Made by a program: the position numbers and the translations under genes. From an uncultured Spirochaetota bacterium (GTDB taxonomy: Bacteria; Spirochaetota; Spirochaetia; Treponematales; Treponemataceae), in NCBI GenBank assembly GCA_944389415.1, contig CALXMF010000001.1, positions 372,001 through 436,000 of the forward strand: a DNA stretch of 64,000 bases. The letters are read 5' to 3'. The notes under the pieces are model-generated. The model was not told the origin of the DNA. It worked only from the letters and a program-made list of their open reading frames with translations, and made no database searches. Below are positions 27,764 to 36,036 of this stretch, piece by piece (the stretch's first letter is position 1; every line of letters starts with the position of its first letter).

Positions 27764-29476
27764 TCAAAAGAAAGTGACATCTCCAGAATCAACTCCGCCT
27801 TCAATAGCGATACCAGCAATTTTTCCAGCAGCTTTCTTGTGCGAAGTGATTGTGAATTTATTAATGATAGATCTGAATTTGTCATCTTGAATTTCCCACG
27901 AACTCAGCTTCATAGAGGCAAGTTTCGCAGAATACAGCCCTTTGCATTCTTCAGTCTGCTTCTGAAGCAAGGATTGAACAGAACCAAAAACATCGGCATT
28001 TTTAATCAGTTTATCAAGCAACACAGAAACAGACTGACACTTTTCTGAAAATCCATCCGGATATACAGAAAAGTGCTGCATGATTGAAACAATATCATCA
28101 CGTGATGACTGTAGTTTCGCAAAAAAATCAGATCTTTTTATCCGAATAGAAGCCATAACAGAATTTGACGATGTTATTTCCTGAGAAAATGATCCTAACA
28201 ACTGATCAATTTCATTCAAAAAAACCTCAATAAGGTTCTGCATCGTATCAAGAGATCTGTTTGATTTCATAATCAGATCGTCCATATCATTTGCCGAATC
28301 TTTAACGGCACTGATAGCAGCATTTTTTGCGACTTCAATTTGCTGAAGCACACGAACATGGTGCAAACGGCCAATTACCGGCCGCAAGTCACCGAATACA
28401 AGATACATCGAACGGCCCTTATCTGTAATTGACTGACACGTTCTTACAAGATCTTTTTGTGCGACTAAGGATTCAGAAAACTTGTCCAGCATTGATTGGT
28501 ATAAATCAACAAGTTCATTAATACGGGACATAAGGCTTTTATCACTAGAACCATCTTGTAAAAATCGGTCTATATAAGACAACCTTTGTTTATCCACCGC
28601 ATCTAAAATATCTGTAACCAACTTCCAATTCGTACTGAAAATACGGTTACTTTCGTTTAAGTTTTTTGCAATATCTCTTAATATCTCAATCGCTACCTGG
28701 TACAGCTCCATGTTCAGAGATACCGTATCCATATATTGGGCATCAGACATATCGTCAGATACAGGCAGTATCTCATTCAGACACATTATTACTTGATCAA
28801 GCGATTGTCTGATAATATCCTGCAATTGAATTCCTTCCATTGCTTTTGAAATAGGAGGCCAAACCGTTTCTGCTTTTGCCTCTATTTCTTCAAGTGGGGT
28901 ACCAACACCATTAAGAAGTGTTTTAAGCATTGAAGTTCCTGCAAAACACTGCTGAGCGACAGACTTCTGGGCCTCGGAAATTGCAGAGAAAATTTCTTTT
29001 AGCGTGTTAATATTTTTTATTAAAATATCCTCTTCATCAATAAGCCGTCCAGAATACATAATCATTTCATTGGAAAGGCGTTTCAGATTTTCAGTGATAC
29101 TTGAAAAAGCCCTGCCTTTTTCACCCGACTTAATTGAAATAACCATTGCATTCAACGCAATAAGCTCCATGTCCTCGCTGCAGTGTTTGATATCAGCAAC
29201 CTGAACATTTACTTCGCCAAGAGATTCAATTTCGTGGTTTAATTTTTCCAATAACGGCACATATACACTATCTCTGCTGCCAAAAAAATTCTCTTCCTGC
29301 TCAATCATAGAATGATTATCATTTGACAGAGATTGTAACTCTTCACGCAGAAGTTTTGATGATGAATTATGCTGAACTCGCATCAGCTCAGGAAAAAGAG
29401 TAGAGAGTTCCAAAAAAGAATGCTCTATATCCTGACTAGCAGCACGAAGTTTACTCAGTAAATCATATTTGTCCAT
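27764..29476 (-). CDS. Soluble MCP-like coiled-coil protein upstream of cheD
   Basis: 570 aa, almost all helical with heptad-like spacing. It has no signal peptide or membrane helix. Around residues 95-140 it has a degenerate receptor-tip motif, MELIALNAMVISIKSGEKG, then AFSSITENLKRLSNE, clearly related to the [15 protein letters not shown]...FAVVADEVRKLAE hairpin of MCPs. The rest forms long helices with no known sensor domain. It ends VDSGDVTFF. Position between a FlhG-like ATPase and cheD, with 23-nt spacing upstream and a TTGA overlap with the possible cheD TTG, suggests a cytoplasmic receptor or array-organising role. I cannot name a family; the MCP relation is inference from the tip motif. 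Confidence 0.75.
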   Translation of the reverse strand: MDKYDLLSKLRAASQDIEHSFLELSTLFPELMRVQHNSSSKLLREELQSLSNDNHSMIEQEENFFGSRDSVYVPLLEKLNHEIESLGEVNVQVADIKHCSEDMELIALNAMVISIKSGEKGRAFSSITENLKRLSNEMIMYSGRLIDEEDILIKNINTLKEIFSAISEAQKSVAQQCFAGTSMLKTLLNGVGTPLEEIEAKAETVWPPISKAMEGIQLQDIIRQSLDQVIMCLNEILPVSDDMSDAQYMDTVSLNMELYQVAIEILRDIAKNLNESNRIFSTNWKLVTDILDAVDKQRLSYIDRFLQDGSSDKSLMSRINELVDLYQSMLDKFSESLVAQKDLVRTCQSITDKGRSMYLVFGDLRPVIGRLHHVRVLQQIEVAKNAAISAVKDSANDMDDLIMKSNRSLDTMQNLIEVFLNEIDQLLGSFSQEITSSNSVMASIRIKRSDFFAKLQSSRDDIVSIMQHFSVYPDGFSEKCQSVSVLLDKLIKNADVFGSVQSLLQKQTEECKGLYSAKLASMKLSSWEIQDDKFRSIINKFTITSHKKAAGKIAGIAIEGGVDSGDVTFF

Positions 29477-29499
29477 TTATAATTCAATCCTCCGACTCT

Positions 29500-30513
29500 T
29501 TACTCTGTATCCTGATTCAATCCGGAAACCTGTTCAGACTCTGCAGAAAATTCAGCTTGCAGACGATCTAAATCAGCATTTATATTTTCTTCCTGTTCAA
29601 GGATATCATTAAAACCATATTCATGCGCAAGTACTCTTTCCGTAATACTATGAATTCCTGCTGTAAAACGACTGTTCGGCGCCAGTAAATATACCGGTGT
29701 TCTGCGAGCAACTGCAAGCGGAACAACTTCATCTTTAGGAAGAAAACCGATAAAATCCAATTTAAGATTTAATTTATGCTGTACAAGAGAACGCAGACGC
29801 CTTCCCATTTCAAGATCTTGTGATGTTTGTCCCATATTCAAAATAACCTGCGGGCAAAAAAGGGATAATTCTTTGCGAGCCTTTTCGCCAGACTCAGGGA
29901 ACGAAGAACAAATCTCGTCAAGAACTGCAGAAACAGTATATTCAGATCCTTTCGTATTCGATTGGATACCATCTTGTATCATTTGCCGCTCTTGGCTCTT
30001 TGCTGGGAATTGTCTTGTTAAAAATCGAAACGCAGCTGCCTTCAAAAAAGAGTATGCATTCAATATAGATGTTATTTCTGCTGTTGTTACCAATAAAGAG
30101 GTATGAGTCATTAAATAAAAATCAAGTATGTTATACGTACTCCCGCCGCCAAGATCAAGAATCGCGTAATCAACAGGCAATAGCGATATCTCTTTCATCA
30201 GCTTTTTTTTAGTAAAAAAATCAAGATTAGGAGTACCAGGAAACAAACAGTCGCCTGCAATAAAAAAAAGATTCTCAATTCCGGTATCCTGCATAAGTGT
30301 TTCCAAATGAGGAACCTGATGATAAATAAAATTACCCAATCCGGCACTGTTATTTTTCAGTCCAAGCAGTGTATGCAAATTAGCTCCACCGAGATCAAAA
30401 TCACATAACGCGATCTTTTTGCCTTTTTCTGCTAAGCTTAACGCGAGATTGACAGACACTGCACTTTTTCCAACCCCGCCTTTGCCGCTTGCAACAGGTA
30501 ATATATTCACCAT
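29500..30513 (-). CDS. MinD/ParA-superfamily ATPase, FlhG-like
   Basis: 337 aa. The deviant Walker A is ASGKGGVGKSAVSVNL at residues 8-23 with the signature Lys; DFDLGGANLHTLLG is the switch segment and ILDLGGGSTYNILDF is Walker B-like. FlhG/MinD-type ATPases place flagella or chemotaxis arrays at the cell pole by cycling on the membrane. A C-terminal amphipathic membrane helix is not obvious; the tail is acidic. The neighbours (MCP-like protein, cheD) favour a motility or array role over chromosome partition, and no parB is adjacent. ATG at 30513 has no ribosome site and a promoter exactly in leaderless position. Confidence 0.8.
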   Translation of the reverse strand: MVNILPVASGKGGVGKSAVSVNLALSLAEKGKKIALCDFDLGGANLHTLLGLKNNSAGLGNFIYHQVPHLETLMQDTGIENLFFIAGDCLFPGTPNLDFFTKKKLMKEISLLPVDYAILDLGGGSTYNILDFYLMTHTSLLVTTAEITSILNAYSFLKAAAFRFLTRQFPAKSQERQMIQDGIQSNTKGSEYTVSAVLDEICSSFPESGEKARKELSLFCPQVILNMGQTSQDLEMGRRLRSLVQHKLNLKLDFIGFLPKDEVVPLAVARRTPVYLLAPNSRFTAGIHSITERVLAHEYGFNDILEQEENINADLDRLQAEFSAESEQVSGLNQDTE

Positions 30514-30519
30514 ATTTCG

Positions 30520-30548
30520 ATTATATCACACCATTCTATTACATTCAA
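30520..30548 (-). promoter_or_regulatory. Leaderless promoter of the FlhG-like gene
   Basis: TTGAAT (30543-30548), 17-nt spacer, perfect TATAAT (30520-30525) on the minus strand. The seventh base after the -10 is 30513, the A of the start codon. Confidence 0.7.
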
Positions 30549-30709
30549 CTTTTGAAAAACATGAATCAAAGATTCTCTATAAAAAAAGAGACCAGTATAT
30601 ATTTGATCTGTAAATAAAAAAAAGATATTACACCTTAATATCTCTATTTTAACCTCTTATCACATATACATAACTGTGTTATTATATCTGAGAAGAAGAG
30701 TCGCAGAAA

Positions 30710-32233
30710 ATGCAACCAATAGCTCTAAATATAGATAAATCAAAAATTATTACCGCTATTCACTCCGGAGTACCTCTTTCTGTCACAACCTATACACTTC
30801 CACATGATATGGAAATGTATATGACTGCGATTCTTGATGCGTTTCTTGATACATTGGGCCAGCAGCATATGACAGATTATCTGAATTATTGTCTTTCAGA
30901 ACTCTTAAATAATGCAAAAAAAGCGAACATGAAGCGCATATATTTTAAAGAACAGAATCTTGATATTACAAATCCCGATGATTACAAAAAAGGTATGAGA
31001 ACTTTTAAAACAGATACCATGAATAATATCTGGTACTACCTCAAATTACAGAAAGAAGCGGGATTGTATATCAAAATGATGCTCCAGTGTAAAAATAAAG
31101 AAATAAAACTGAGTGTCCGTAATAATTCTCTGCTTATATCATCCGAATACGAACGTATTCAAGACAAACTTAAACAAGCAAGAAAATTTAATTCGCTTGA
31201 TGAAGCTATTTCTGATGTGCTTGATAGTAGTGAAGGGGCAGGGCTTGGACTTGTTATTATGATATTAATGCTGCGGAAACTTGGTTTTGATGAAACTCAT
31301 TATCAAATATATACAACAAAACAAGAAACAGTAACACAACTGACATTTCCGCTGCAAAAACTTGAAAGTCAGGATATCCACGGTGTTTCACAAACAATTT
31401 TAAATGCAATTGAGAATATTCCTCAATTTCCTGAAAATATAAATGCTATAAATCATCTTATTGCAAACCCTGAAACTAAATTGTCTGATATCGCTCTTCA
31501 TATCAGCAGAGATGCAGCTCTTACCGCTGATCTGCTGAAAATGGTAAATTCGGTAAGTTATGGATTAAGGGTTCCTTGCCAAAGTATTCCTGAAGCCGTA
31601 AAATTTATTGGCATTAGAGGAATCCGTAATTTGATGTATTCAATCGGATCAATTCACAACATTGGTTATGAAAAAAGCGAATCGGGCAAACAATTATTGC
31701 TGCATTCAAATAAAGTAGCATTTTACGCATATAATCTTGCTAACAATTTTGCTGCAGATGATAGAAAACTTGTTGATGATAGTTATGTTTGTGGTCTTCT
31801 GCATGATATGGGAAAAATGCTATTCCTGACCGCATATCCGTCAATTTCAAAACATGTTGCTGATATATCTGCACAGCGGGGGATTTCAATGCAAATGATT
31901 GAAAATCTCTATGCAGGAATTAGTCATGGTGAAATCGGTGCACTTATTGCAGAGCAATGGAATTTTCCATCCGTTATTGTAAATGTAATCAGATATCACC
32001 ACACTCCCGGAAACGCTCCTGAAAAACAGCAAAGATTAACTGAATTTATTATGCTTGCCGATATGATAGAACATTACCAATGCAATGAAATTGATTTTTA
32101 TCAATTTGATATGGATATACTTCAATCCATTGGTATCACAACAGAGGGTAGGCTCAAAAAACTTTCTGAAAAATTGCATACAGCATATCAAACAGAACTG
32201 CTCCGTTTAAAAGAAAAATCACAATCTAAATAG
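30710..32233 (+). CDS. HATPase-like/HDOD fusion signalling protein
   Basis: 507 aa. The first 220 residues look like a GHKL ATPase: an N-box-like YCLSELLNNAKKAN (about residues 63-76) and a G2-like EGAGLGLVIM (about 175-184), though no clear G1 (DxGxG) box is seen. Residues 230-500 form an HDOD domain (IENIPQFPENINAI, ISRDAALTADLLKMVNSVSYG) that carries an HD-like LLHDMGKML at about 363-371 and ISHGEIGALIAEQW. HDOD proteins are signalling or regulatory proteins linked to motility and c-di-GMP; enzymatic activity is mostly unproven. A TTATCA-17-TATTAT promoter and GAGAAGAAGAG precede the ATG. The 3' end overlaps the convergent TrmH gene by 8 nt. Confidence 0.75.
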   Translation: MQPIALNIDKSKIITAIHSGVPLSVTTYTLPHDMEMYMTAILDAFLDTLGQQHMTDYLNYCLSELLNNAKKANMKRIYFKEQNLDITNPDDYKKGMRTFKTDTMNNIWYYLKLQKEAGLYIKMMLQCKNKEIKLSVRNNSLLISSEYERIQDKLKQARKFNSLDEAISDVLDSSEGAGLGLVIMILMLRKLGFDETHYQIYTTKQETVTQLTFPLQKLESQDIHGVSQTILNAIENIPQFPENINAINHLIANPETKLSDIALHISRDAALTADLLKMVNSVSYGLRVPCQSIPEAVKFIGIRGIRNLMYSIGSIHNIGYEKSESGKQLLLHSNKVAFYAYNLANNFAADDRKLVDDSYVCGLLHDMGKMLFLTAYPSISKHVADISAQRGISMQMIENLYAGISHGEIGALIAEQWNFPSVIVNVIRYHHTPGNAPEKQQRLTEFIMLADMIEHYQCNEIDFYQFDMDILQSIGITTEGRLKKLSEKLHTAYQTELLRLKEKSQSK

Positions 32234-33023
32234 ATGATATCCATGACTGCATAAGGATACCAAATGCAACGCCGACATTTAAGGAACATTTTAATCCTGT
32301 CATTGGAATCGATACACACCCATATGAAGCTCTCTGTAAGGCTTCAGGACTGACACCTAATTCTTCAGAACCTATAATCACAATTCCCCGTGAAGGAAAC
32401 ACAAAATCTCCAATAGGCGTGCCGCCTGTTTCCAAGACGAAAACAGGGATATCAGACGGCAACTCGCTCAGAGTTACTCGTTCCCAAGGCAGCATGTCAA
32501 TACATCCCATTGCTGATCGTTGAGCACGTGGATGTTCCGGAGGACAACAACAAGGGGATAAAAATAGCTTTTCTGCACCAAAAGCCTCTGCAGTACGGAA
32601 TATAGAGCCCAAATTAAAAGGAGAACGAATGTCTTCTGCATATATTTGAATACCAGAATAAAAACGACGTTTCTCATTCGATACAGGATGGGGCGCTATT
32701 ATCAAATCCCATTCTGCAGGAAATGTTCCAATCAACGCAAGCAAATGATTACGTGCACAATTACACAGATGAAGTTCGTTAACAGGAACCTGACTCTTTA
32801 AATACATAAGCTCTTCCCGCGCAGAAGGAGAAAGTCCGTCATCTTTCAGAACAACTTCTGTCAGTGCAACGATATACTCACTTCTTGTCAAAGTAGAAAA
32901 CGAATACGCATTGCCTGGTTCTGGAATTCCCCGAATATCTCGCTCAAGCGCTCCAAAACACAAAGCCAACTTACGCCGTTTTTGACCGCCTTTAAGATAT
33001 TTTAACTTATCAGGAGGTATCAT
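32226..33023 (-). CDS. TrmH/SpoU-family RNA 2'-O-methyltransferase
   Basis: 265 aa. The C-terminal SPOUT domain has the three family motifs: NLGSIFRTAEAFG, IVIIGSEELGVSPEAL and IPMTGLKCSLNVGVAFGI, which form the trefoil-knot SAM site. The N-terminal 110 residues are not the usual L30e-like substrate domain and contain a basic start (KLKYLKGGQKRRKLAL). The substrate (tRNA or rRNA ribose) cannot be told. The gene follows the Fe-ADH-family gene by 3 nt. A CCCC-like CCCPPEHPRAQR segment sits in the catalytic domain. Confidence 0.85.
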   Translation of the reverse strand: MIPPDKLKYLKGGQKRRKLALCFGALERDIRGIPEPGNAYSFSTLTRSEYIVALTEVVLKDDGLSPSAREELMYLKSQVPVNELHLCNCARNHLLALIGTFPAEWDLIIAPHPVSNEKRRFYSGIQIYAEDIRSPFNLGSIFRTAEAFGAEKLFLSPCCCPPEHPRAQRSAMGCIDMLPWERVTLSELPSDIPVFVLETGGTPIGDFVFPSRGIVIIGSEELGVSPEALQRASYGCVSIPMTGLKCSLNVGVAFGILMQSWISSI

Positions 33024-33026
33024 TAC

Positions 33027-34193
33027 TTAATATGCACGTTTAACAAATTCAAATAAATCATCAGCTGTTAAAGACCGCTGAAGATTATTCATAACCTCAA
33101 GCTTACTAGCATCCTCAACAATAACTGCTAACTGTTCCATATTAACAGCCATATCCTTCAGCCGGGATGGCAAATTAACCGTAGCCATTCGATGGCGAAT
33201 AAAATCTGTCAGCAATGCAATATTTTCTTCTTGAGAAGAGGTGTCTTTCGCAACAGATAGTAGTTGTGCTATTTTATTTAAAAGAGCAGCTTTATATCCA
33301 GCTGCTTCTTCAATCAAATATGGAAGAAGAATTGCAGAAGTATGAGCTTTTTGCAGATTAAAACGAGCACTCGCAGTCAGAGCAAGCAAAGAGGCCACTC
33401 CTATAGAACTAACAGAAGAAGCAAGAGAAGCTAAGCACCCTGCCTCCATAATCAATTCTTCACATCCGCAATCCCCTGTTTTAGTTTTTTCAAAATACCT
33501 ACCGAGCAGCTCAATACATTTTTCAACAAACATGTCTGAGAAAAAATTGCTTCTTTCTGATATATAGGCTTCTATTGCCATACAGAGAATTTCCATTATC
33601 ATGGATACAATCTGATTATCTGTAAGAGAAATAAGAAAGTTAGGATCCATCAAAACAAGAGCGGCATTACCGCTTTTTTTGATTTTAATTAACTTCAACT
33701 GTCTGCTTCTCGCATCTACGATCGGTACAGAAGTAGTAAACATATATGCATTTTTTGCAGTAGATGGCACACATACAACTGGTAGAGAACCCTCGCCAGA
33801 AATTTCTCCCTCATCAAGACAATCATAAACCGTTTTTCCGCATTGATAAAATGCGGCAAGGAACCGTCCTAAATTAATCGCTCGTGATCCGCCAATTGCG
33901 ACAACACCATCTATACCAGCCTGTAGTGCAAGTGCATATGCATCGGAAATGATTTCAGAATCACCTTTTGCTCTGCTACCAATATTATCAAAGATGAAAT
34001 ATTTTATTTTTTTATCATTAAGTGAGTATAAAACAGTATCCAGAACATTTGTTTCTCTGAGAGCCGGATCAAGTACAATCACCCAGCGTTTTCCTAAATC
34101 AGATAAAAAAGATCCAAGACGGGTTATCATATGTGAACCAAGAACAATATTCGGGGAAATACGAAAAAATAAATCAGACACTTTACTCTCCAC
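33027..34193 (-). CDS. Iron-containing alcohol dehydrogenase-family protein with altered metal site
   Basis: 388 aa with the two-domain Fe-ADH fold: an N-terminal nucleotide domain with GVVAIGGSRAINLGRFLA (usually GGGSxID) and VVCVPSTA (usually IPTTAGTGSE), then a helical domain starting ALVLMDPNFLISL. The segment that normally reads G-x-D-A-L-x-H-A-I-E-A-Y here reads MEILCMAIEAY, so the Asp is Glu and the first metal His is Met. One His (KAHTSAILLPYL) stays, while the later His is not found. Iron or zinc binding and dehydrogenase activity are therefore doubtful. The start is GTG at 34193. It precedes a TrmH gene with which it forms an operon. Confidence 0.7.
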   Translation of the reverse strand: MESKVSDLFFRISPNIVLGSHMITRLGSFLSDLGKRWVIVLDPALRETNVLDTVLYSLNDKKIKYFIFDNIGSRAKGDSEIISDAYALALQAGIDGVVAIGGSRAINLGRFLAAFYQCGKTVYDCLDEGEISGEGSLPVVCVPSTAKNAYMFTTSVPIVDARSRQLKLIKIKKSGNAALVLMDPNFLISLTDNQIVSMIMEILCMAIEAYISERSNFFSDMFVEKCIELLGRYFEKTKTGDCGCEELIMEAGCLASLASSVSSIGVASLLALTASARFNLQKAHTSAILLPYLIEEAAGYKAALLNKIAQLLSVAKDTSSQEENIALLTDFIRHRMATVNLPSRLKDMAVNMEQLAVIVEDASKLEVMNNLQRSLTADDLFEFVKRAY

Positions 34194-34207
34194 TATTTAT
34201 TATTAAT

Positions 34208-34238
34208 AAAAAAAGCGGAAACAAAGTTCCGCTTTTTT
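34208..34238. terminator. Bidirectional intrinsic terminator after flgM
   Basis: GCGGAA (34215-34220) and TTCCGC (34227-34232) with flanking A6/T6 make a 12-bp stem. Poly-A and poly-T flanks allow termination in both directions. It ends the rsmI-flgM transcript before the Fe-ADH-family gene. Confidence 0.88.
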
Positions 34239-34267
34239 AATGACCATACTACCATCTTCCAATCGGA

Positions 34268-34555
34268 CTAGATCCCGTAGCTGGCCATAATGGAATCAAC
34301 GACAGATTCTATAACAGCAGAAGAAAGATACGAGGGATCCTGTATTTTTGCTTTTACTTCTGCAACACGGTCTGCACGGACATCAGGAGTTTCCATAGCT
34401 ACGGAGTGAAGATAATACGCTTCTGCCATTTCTTTTGCCTCATCAGATACAGAGATACTATCTCCAACTTGAGCGTACCGCTCTGTTCCATGTACCCGCG
34501 GAGAATTCTGTACATTGTCAAGAGGACGCAGTCCCCCCAGCTTGTCGATCATCAT
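34268..34555 (-). CDS. flgM: Anti-sigma-28 factor FlgM
   Basis: A 95-aa protein that holds FliA (sigma-28) inactive until the flagellar hook is built and FlgM is exported. The first 40 residues are polar and probably unfolded. The C-terminal sigma-binding half has the family pattern DSISVSDEAKEMAEA, TPDVRADRVAEVKAKI and VIESVVDSIM. ATG at 34555 is chosen because CAGG lies 5 nt upstream; the TTG at 34576 has no such site and would overlap rsmI. It follows rsmI by 17 nt. No other flagellar gene is in the window. Confidence 0.88.
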   Translation of the reverse strand: MMIDKLGGLRPLDNVQNSPRVHGTERYAQVGDSISVSDEAKEMAEAYYLHSVAMETPDVRADRVAEVKAKIQDPSYLSSAVIESVVDSIMASYGI

Positions 34556-34572
34556 ATAGACCTGCCTTATAC

Positions 34573-35280
34573 TCAATTATCGTCATAATCCTGAGAAAAC
34601 CGAGTATTTTTTATACCGGAAACAAAAACAGCAAACTCTCCCTGAATTCTGCTCCGTTCCATAAAATTGTTGCAGATATCCGCAACGCTTCCTTCTATTA
34701 CTTCTTCATGCAGCTTTGTAAGCTCTCTACCAACCACTACTCGACGTTCGCTATCAATATCGGCAATGTCGGTTAAAAGCTTTACTATACGGTATGGTGA
34801 TTCATATACAACAAATGCTGCTCCACCTTCCATAAGCTCTCGCAGCCGCGAGCGTCTTTTACCAGGTTTAGGAGAAAGGAAACCTTCAAAAATCATGGTT
34901 TTTCCACCACTGCCTGCGACACTGACAAGAGCAGTAAAAGCCGAAACTCCTGGTATGGGAATAACTGTATATCCAGCTGCGCGAACTTTATCAACAAGCA
35001 CAGCTCCCGGATCACTTATTCCAGGCGTACCGGCATCACTTGCATATGCGACTGATTTTCCTTCCATCAGTAACTGCAATATTTTCCGAGAAGCAATCTC
35101 CTCATTCTGAGCCCGGCATGATATCAATGGTTTCCGTATTTCAAAATGTGTCAGTAACTGCAATGTATGACGTGTATCTTCACATGCGACAGCATCAACA
35201 GCTTTAAATGTTTCTACCGCACGAAATGTGATATCACCAAGATTACCAATCGGCGTACCGACAACATATAATACTCCCAC
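34573..35280 (-). CDS. rsmI: 16S rRNA (cytidine-1402-2'-O)-methyltransferase RsmI
   Basis: Modifies the ribosomal P-site nucleotide C1402 using SAM. The tetrapyrrole-methylase fold is clear: GVLYVVGTPIGNLGDIT, CEDTRHTLQLL, SDAGTPGISDPGAVLV, PIPGVSAFTALVS and FEGFLSPKPGKRR. GTG at 35280 gives the family's N-terminus (235 aa). Upstream in-frame GTG at 35295 lies before the predicted start of transcription. There is no ribosome site. flgM is downstream in the same transcript, an odd pairing of ribosome modification with motility control. Confidence 0.94.
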   Translation of the reverse strand: MGVLYVVGTPIGNLGDITFRAVETFKAVDAVACEDTRHTLQLLTHFEIRKPLISCRAQNEEIASRKILQLLMEGKSVAYASDAGTPGISDPGAVLVDKVRAAGYTVIPIPGVSAFTALVSVAGSGGKTMIFEGFLSPKPGKRRSRLRELMEGGAAFVVYESPYRIVKLLTDIADIDSERRVVVGRELTKLHEEVIEGSVADICNNFMERSRIQGEFAVFVSGIKNTRFSQDYDDN

Positions 35281-35286
35281 ACTATA

Positions 35287-35315
35287 ATTATACACTCATA
35301 CGGAAATTACAGCAA
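35287..35315 (-). promoter_or_regulatory. Leaderless promoter of rsmI
   Basis: TTGCTG (35310-35315), 17-nt spacer, TATAAT (35287-35292) on the minus strand; the seventh base after the -10 is 35280, the G of the GTG start codon. Confidence 0.72.
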
Positions 35316-35322
35316 GTATTTT

Positions 35323-36036
35323 CTAATCAGTATCCGGAGCTGTCATTATAATACGCACAACCTCTGATGCTGCTAAAAGACCAGCGGCGGCTGGAACGAA
35401 CGAAATACTTGCAGGAATCTGTTTTTTTCCTAAATTTTCACAAAAGACAGGAACAGGTTCTTCCCTTGAATAAATTACACGAAGTTTTTTGACACCTCTT
35501 TTTCTCAGTTCTCTACGCATAACACGAGCAAGAGGACATACAGCTGTTTCATAGATATCAGCTACTTCAAAACGTGCCGGATCCAATTTATTGCCAGCTC
35601 CCATGCAGCTTACCTCTGGGACCGCACAGGCAGCTGTTTGTTCAGCGAGAAATAATTTTGCAGACACTGTATCTATTGCATCTACCACACAGTCACATCC
35701 ACTGATATCAATACTCTTTGACGTTTCAGAACTATAAAAAATTTGATGTGTTTCAATTTCGCTGTCCGGATTAATATCAAGAATCCGGTCTCTCATAACA
35801 ACAACCTTTGGCAGCCCTAATGTTGAATAAAGCGCAATCAACTGGCGATTTATATTGCTTTCAGAAATACAATCATTATCTACCAATATAAAACGCTTTA
35901 TTCCAGCACGGGCAAGAGCTTCAGCAGCGTAGGAACCAACACCTCCTAATCCAAAAACAGCAATTTTTGCCTGTTGTAATCTTTCAAGAGCTGGTTCCCC
36001 AATAAGCGCGGCAGTTCTGCAATGACGTTCTTTCAT
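35323..36036 (-). CDS. tcdA: tRNA threonylcarbamoyladenosine dehydratase (TcdA/CsdL)
   Basis: ATP-dependent cyclisation of t6A to ct6A at tRNA position 37. The 237-aa protein is an E1-like ThiF/MoeB fold: KIAVFGLGGVGSYAAEALARAG, then the acidic/Arg pair DNDCISESNINRQ, DAIDTVSAKL and MGAGNKLDP. The sequence VCPLARVMRRELRKRG near residue 180 matches the TcdA subfamily instead of ThiF. The start ATG overlaps the pepF stop as ATGA (36033-36036); the upstream in-frame extension to 36063 is ignored. It ends 42 nt before the rsmI start, which has its own promoter. Confidence 0.9.
   Translation of the reverse strand: MKERHCRTAALIGEPALERLQQAKIAVFGLGGVGSYAAEALARAGIKRFILVDNDCISESNINRQLIALYSTLGLPKVVVMRDRILDINPDSEIETHQIFYSSETSKSIDISGCDCVVDAIDTVSAKLFLAEQTAACAVPEVSCMGAGNKLDPARFEVADIYETAVCPLARVMRRELRKRGVKKLRVIYSREEPVPVFCENLGKKQIPASISFVPAAAGLLAASEVVRIIMTAPDTD

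Noticed and set aside
29500-30513. ParA of the parS system
   Set aside because: No parB next to it; the neighbours are chemotaxis genes, so FlhG-like is the better reading.
30623-30643. Hairpin with a T run on the minus strand in the FlhG/HDOD gap
   Set aside because: AGATATTA/TAATATCT followed by T8 looks like a terminator, but the stem is AT-only and no convincing minus-strand transcript start was found upstream; left out of the feature list.
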